Origin: Candidatus Zophobacter franzmannii
GTDB taxonomy: Bacteria > Cloacimonadota > Cloacimonadia > Cloacimonadales > JAFGVF01
Length of the DNA stretch: 7,959 nt
Assembly: GCA_030765245.1 (NCBI GenBank)
Contig: JAVCCX010000260.1
Coordinates: 1 to 7,959, forward strand
Direction: 5' to 3'
The first letter of the stretch is position 1, and each line of letters begins with the position of its first letter. Of the stretch, positions 6,696 to 7,959 are shown piece after piece. The notes beneath the pieces were generated by a model. It was not told the origin of the DNA and did no database searches. It worked only from the letters and a program-made list of their open reading frames with translations. The translations under genes were made by a program, and so were the position numbers.

Positions 6696-7415
6696 CTACT
6701 CATCATCAAAAGCCATATCAACAGTCCACTCTTCCCAAACCTTACCAACTAAATGCGGTCCCGGTTTCAGAGTTTTCTTACCTGGCTTCCAACCTGATGG
6801 AGTAGCTTCTGTGCCTTTTGAATTACGAACTAACTGGAAGGCTTGAACCTGTCTAATTGACTCACTTACATTACGACCAACCGGTGGTGTAAGGACTTCG
6901 AATCCTTGTACATTACCATCTGGATCGATAATAAAGCGTCCACGGGTTTCGACTCCTGCTTCATCGTCATAGATACCATACATAGTACCGATTCTACCTC
7001 CGCCATCTGAGAGCATTGGATAAGGGATTCCACCTTTTACCATTTTAGACAGCTCATGATCATTCCACATCTTATGAACAAACATACTATCGACACTCAT
7101 GGAGAGTACTTCTACTCCCAGATCCTGAAACTCAGGATACTTCTCAGCAACTGCTGAGACTTCGGTCGCTCAAACGAAGGTGAAGTCGCCTGGATAAAAA
7201 CACAGAACGACCCATTTTCCTAAAAAGTCAGATAGCGTTACATTAGTAAAGCCACCTTTGTGATATGCCGGAGCCGTGAAATCCGGAGCTTTTTTTCCAA
7301 CTCTGATCATCTTGACCTCCTTCTTAGTTGGTGCACTTACTTCAATCGAGACCTCAACTTCTGCTGGAATCTCGCTTTTAGGTCTGCTACATCCGGCTTT
7401 AAGTTCTTCTGCCAT
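6696..7415 (-). CDS. Selenocysteine-containing peroxiredoxin (AhpC/Prx1-type), TGA at codon 82 read as Sec
   Basis: One gene of 239 residues if the in-frame TGA at 7170-7172 is read through; TAG stop at 6696. Residues 38-175 form the thioredoxin-fold peroxiredoxin domain. Its active site is PGDFTFV-Sec-ATE with Pro75, Thr79 and Sec82 in the PxxxTxxC pattern, and the supporting Arg is probably Arg158 in TRGRFIID. Typical enzymes read FTFVCPTE, so TGA falls exactly on the peroxidatic Cys. The enzyme reduces H2O2 and organic peroxides. A SECIS-like hairpin follows the TGA. The C-terminal resolving Cys (normally in a VCP motif) is Thr205 in EATPSGW; the only other cysteines are Cys9 and Cys72. 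GGAGG 5 nt before the ATG at 7415 supports the long start; a second start at Met36 (7310) has its own AAGGAGG. TGA replacing TGT by mutation is the alternative, but the downstream frame is perfectly intact. The gene has its own promoter and terminator. Confidence 0.88.
7142..7159 (-). promoter_or_regulatory. Putative bacterial SECIS hairpin for the Sec codon at 7170-7172
   Basis: In the transcript, TCTCAGC and GCTGAGA form a perfect 7-bp stem capped by AGUU. The apical G and U are nucleotides 19 and 20 after the UGA, within the spacing I recall for bacterial SECIS elements (roughly 16-37 nt), and a G/U in the apical loop is the recognised feature bound by SelB. A second perfect hairpin, ATCCTGA-GTT-TCAGGAT (7138-7122), follows 3 nt later. 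No lower stem linking the hairpin to the UGA is obvious. Confidence 0.65.
7308..7320 (-). promoter_or_regulatory. Internal ribosome-binding site and alternative start of the peroxiredoxin
   Basis: AAGGAGG lies 5 nt before the ATG at 7310-7308 (Met36, reading [11 protein letters not shown]). This is as strong as the site of the upstream ATG at 7415. Starting here gives a 204-residue protein of ordinary peroxiredoxin length, without the N-terminal tail that carries Cys9. Confidence 0.55.
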
Positions 7416-7438
7416 AATAGCCTCCTTTTATTAATGAT

Positions 7439-7467
7439 ATTTTCCGATGTAGTAATTATGTTGTCAA
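7439..7467 (-). promoter_or_regulatory. Putative promoter of the peroxiredoxin gene
   Basis: On the minus strand a perfect TTGACA (7467-7462) is followed after 17 nt by GAAAAT (7444-7439), a 4/6 match to TATAAT. The predicted start near 7432 leaves a short leader holding the GGAGG site at 7421-7425. No operator for a known peroxide regulator was recognised. Confidence 0.45.
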
Positions 7468-7657
7468 GAGCTTAAATCTTTTTCTAATTAATTAAAACTA
7501 TACTGTTTTTGTAGGAGTTTCCTTTTGAATCATCTTCACCTCATCTTGTGTGAAATTATTCCAAGCTTTTGTCCACTTGCACTTCAAGATATTCAAAATT
7601 ACTATAATTATTCACCTTTAGTGCCCTACTTCAATACTTTTTAGAGACTTACTAGAG

Positions 7658-7682
7658 AGTTATACACAAATTGTGTATAACT
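7658..7682. promoter_or_regulatory. 25-bp palindrome containing two inverted DnaA-box matches
   Basis: AGTTATACACAA (7658-7669) and TTGTGTATAACT (7671-7682) are perfect 12-bp inverted arms around a single A. Each arm contains TTATACACA (7660-7668 on plus, 7672-7680 on minus), which matches the DnaA-box consensus TTATNCACA. It lies mid-way between the divergent peroxiredoxin and the gene at 7924. It may be a dimeric repressor operator or part of a replication-type site; sequence alone does not decide. The stretch 7468-7657 holds nothing else firm; a 37-codon minus-strand ORF at 7498-7611 is the only candidate. Confidence 0.6.
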
Positions 7683-7692
7683 TAGTGGTTTC

Positions 7693-7747
7693 ATTAAGGG
7701 TCAATTAAGTGTCAATTAAGTGTCTATTAAGGGTCAATTAAGTATTG
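7693..7747 (+). repeat. Five 11-bp direct repeats (ATTAAGKGTCA)
   Basis: Units start at 7693, 7704, 7715, 7726 and 7737: ATTAAGGGTCA, ATTAAGTGTCA, ATTAAGTGTCT, ATTAAGGGTCA and a degenerate ATTAAGTATTG. The 11-bp period places each copy on nearly the same face of the helix. The array begins 10 bp after the 25-bp palindrome, so the two probably form one site: iteron-like or a multi-site operator. From 7748 to 7923 I see only a possible promoter for the next gene (TTGACA at 7868-7873, TATATT at 7896-7901, with a spacing too long to be convincing). Confidence 0.8.
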
Positions 7748-7923
7748 AGATAGAGAAAAGTAGTCGCAGAACGGTAGAAATTAAGATGATTACGGTATGA
7801 TTTAGCTATACAAACCTGTGATTTGAAGAGGATGCAGGCTTTACCAAAGACTGCTGAAGATAAATCCTTGACATTAGAATTACAGTCTTCAAGTTTATAT
7901 TATCGTTATTAAAAGGGTGTAAC

Positions 7924-7959
7924 ATGAGAAAATATCTGATAATACTATTTATTGCTTTC
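7924..7959 (+). CDS. Start of an unidentified gene, probably exported or membrane protein (partial)
   Basis: Only 12 codons are visible: MRKYLIILFIAF. A short positively charged start followed by an unbroken hydrophobic run is typical of a signal peptide or membrane anchor. AGGG lies 6 nt before the ATG. The gene is divergent from the peroxiredoxin, and the palindrome and 11-bp repeats lie in its upstream region. Product unknown. Confidence 0.5.
   Translation, partial: MRKYLIILFIAF

Noticed and set aside
6357..6846. Plus- and minus-strand ORFs across the repeat cluster and peroxiredoxin tail
   Set aside because: They translate the CGTG repeats or lie antisense to the peroxiredoxin, with no ribosome-binding sites and no protein-like composition.
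7170..7172. TGA as an ordinary inactivating mutation of the peroxiredoxin
   Set aside because: Not excluded, but less likely: the stop falls exactly on the catalytic residue, the rest of the frame is undamaged, and a correctly spaced GU-loop hairpin follows.
7693..7747. CRISPR array
   Set aside because: Repeats are 11 bp with no spacers between them and no cas genes; they are contiguous tandem repeats.

Overview
The window is about 40% G+C by eye and looks like an anaerobic bacterium. It carries a ferredoxin-type indolepyruvate (2-ketoacid) oxidoreductase, a secreted M1 metallopeptidase and a selenocysteine-containing peroxiredoxin, with Shine-Dalgarno sequences ahead of most genes and intrinsic terminators. 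A protein- and amino-acid-fermenting member of the FCB/Cloacimonadota type would fit. That placement is inference; nothing here fixes the taxonomy.

Layout. 1-1396 (-): N-terminal 465 residues of a secreted M1 aminopeptidase-like protein, running off the left edge. 1522-1762 (-): a small unrecognised gene, possibly frameshifted, closed by a terminator. 1834-4035 (-): the iorA-iorB operon with its own terminator. 4339-4710 (+): a GxxExxY (PDDEXK_3) protein between inverted copies of a CGTG-containing intergenic repeat. 5076-5726 (+): a HAD phosphatase of phosphoglycolate-phosphatase type, followed by a terminator that mainly serves the opposite strand. 5801-6022 (-): an orphan C-terminal ORF. 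About 6060-6600: a non-coding island with three hairpins and three more CGTG repeats. 6696-7415 (-): an AhpC/Prx1-type peroxiredoxin whose peroxidatic position is an in-frame TGA, followed by a SECIS-like hairpin. 7416-7923: an intergenic region with a 25-bp palindrome made of two inverted DnaA-box matches, then five 11-bp direct repeats. 7924-7959 (+): the first 12 codons of a probable exported or membrane protein.

The standout item is the selenoprotein peroxiredoxin. Conceptual translation at the TGA splits it into two apparent ORFs (7170-7415 and 6696-7100), but read through it is one continuous family-like protein of 239 residues. It has Thr where typical 2-Cys enzymes have the resolving Cys, and a second internal start with a very strong Shine-Dalgarno. 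Second tier: the palindrome plus 11-bp repeat array, the inverted-repeat-flanked GxxExxY unit, and an IorA that lacks the usual C-terminal ferredoxin domain.

Functionally, the peptidase (peptide breakdown) and IorAB (oxidation of transaminated aromatic amino acids to acyl-CoA and reduced ferredoxin) fit amino-acid fermentation. The peroxiredoxin fits oxygen and peroxide defence in an anaerobe. No selenocysteine-insertion genes (selA-D) lie in the window, so that machinery must be encoded elsewhere if the Sec call is right.
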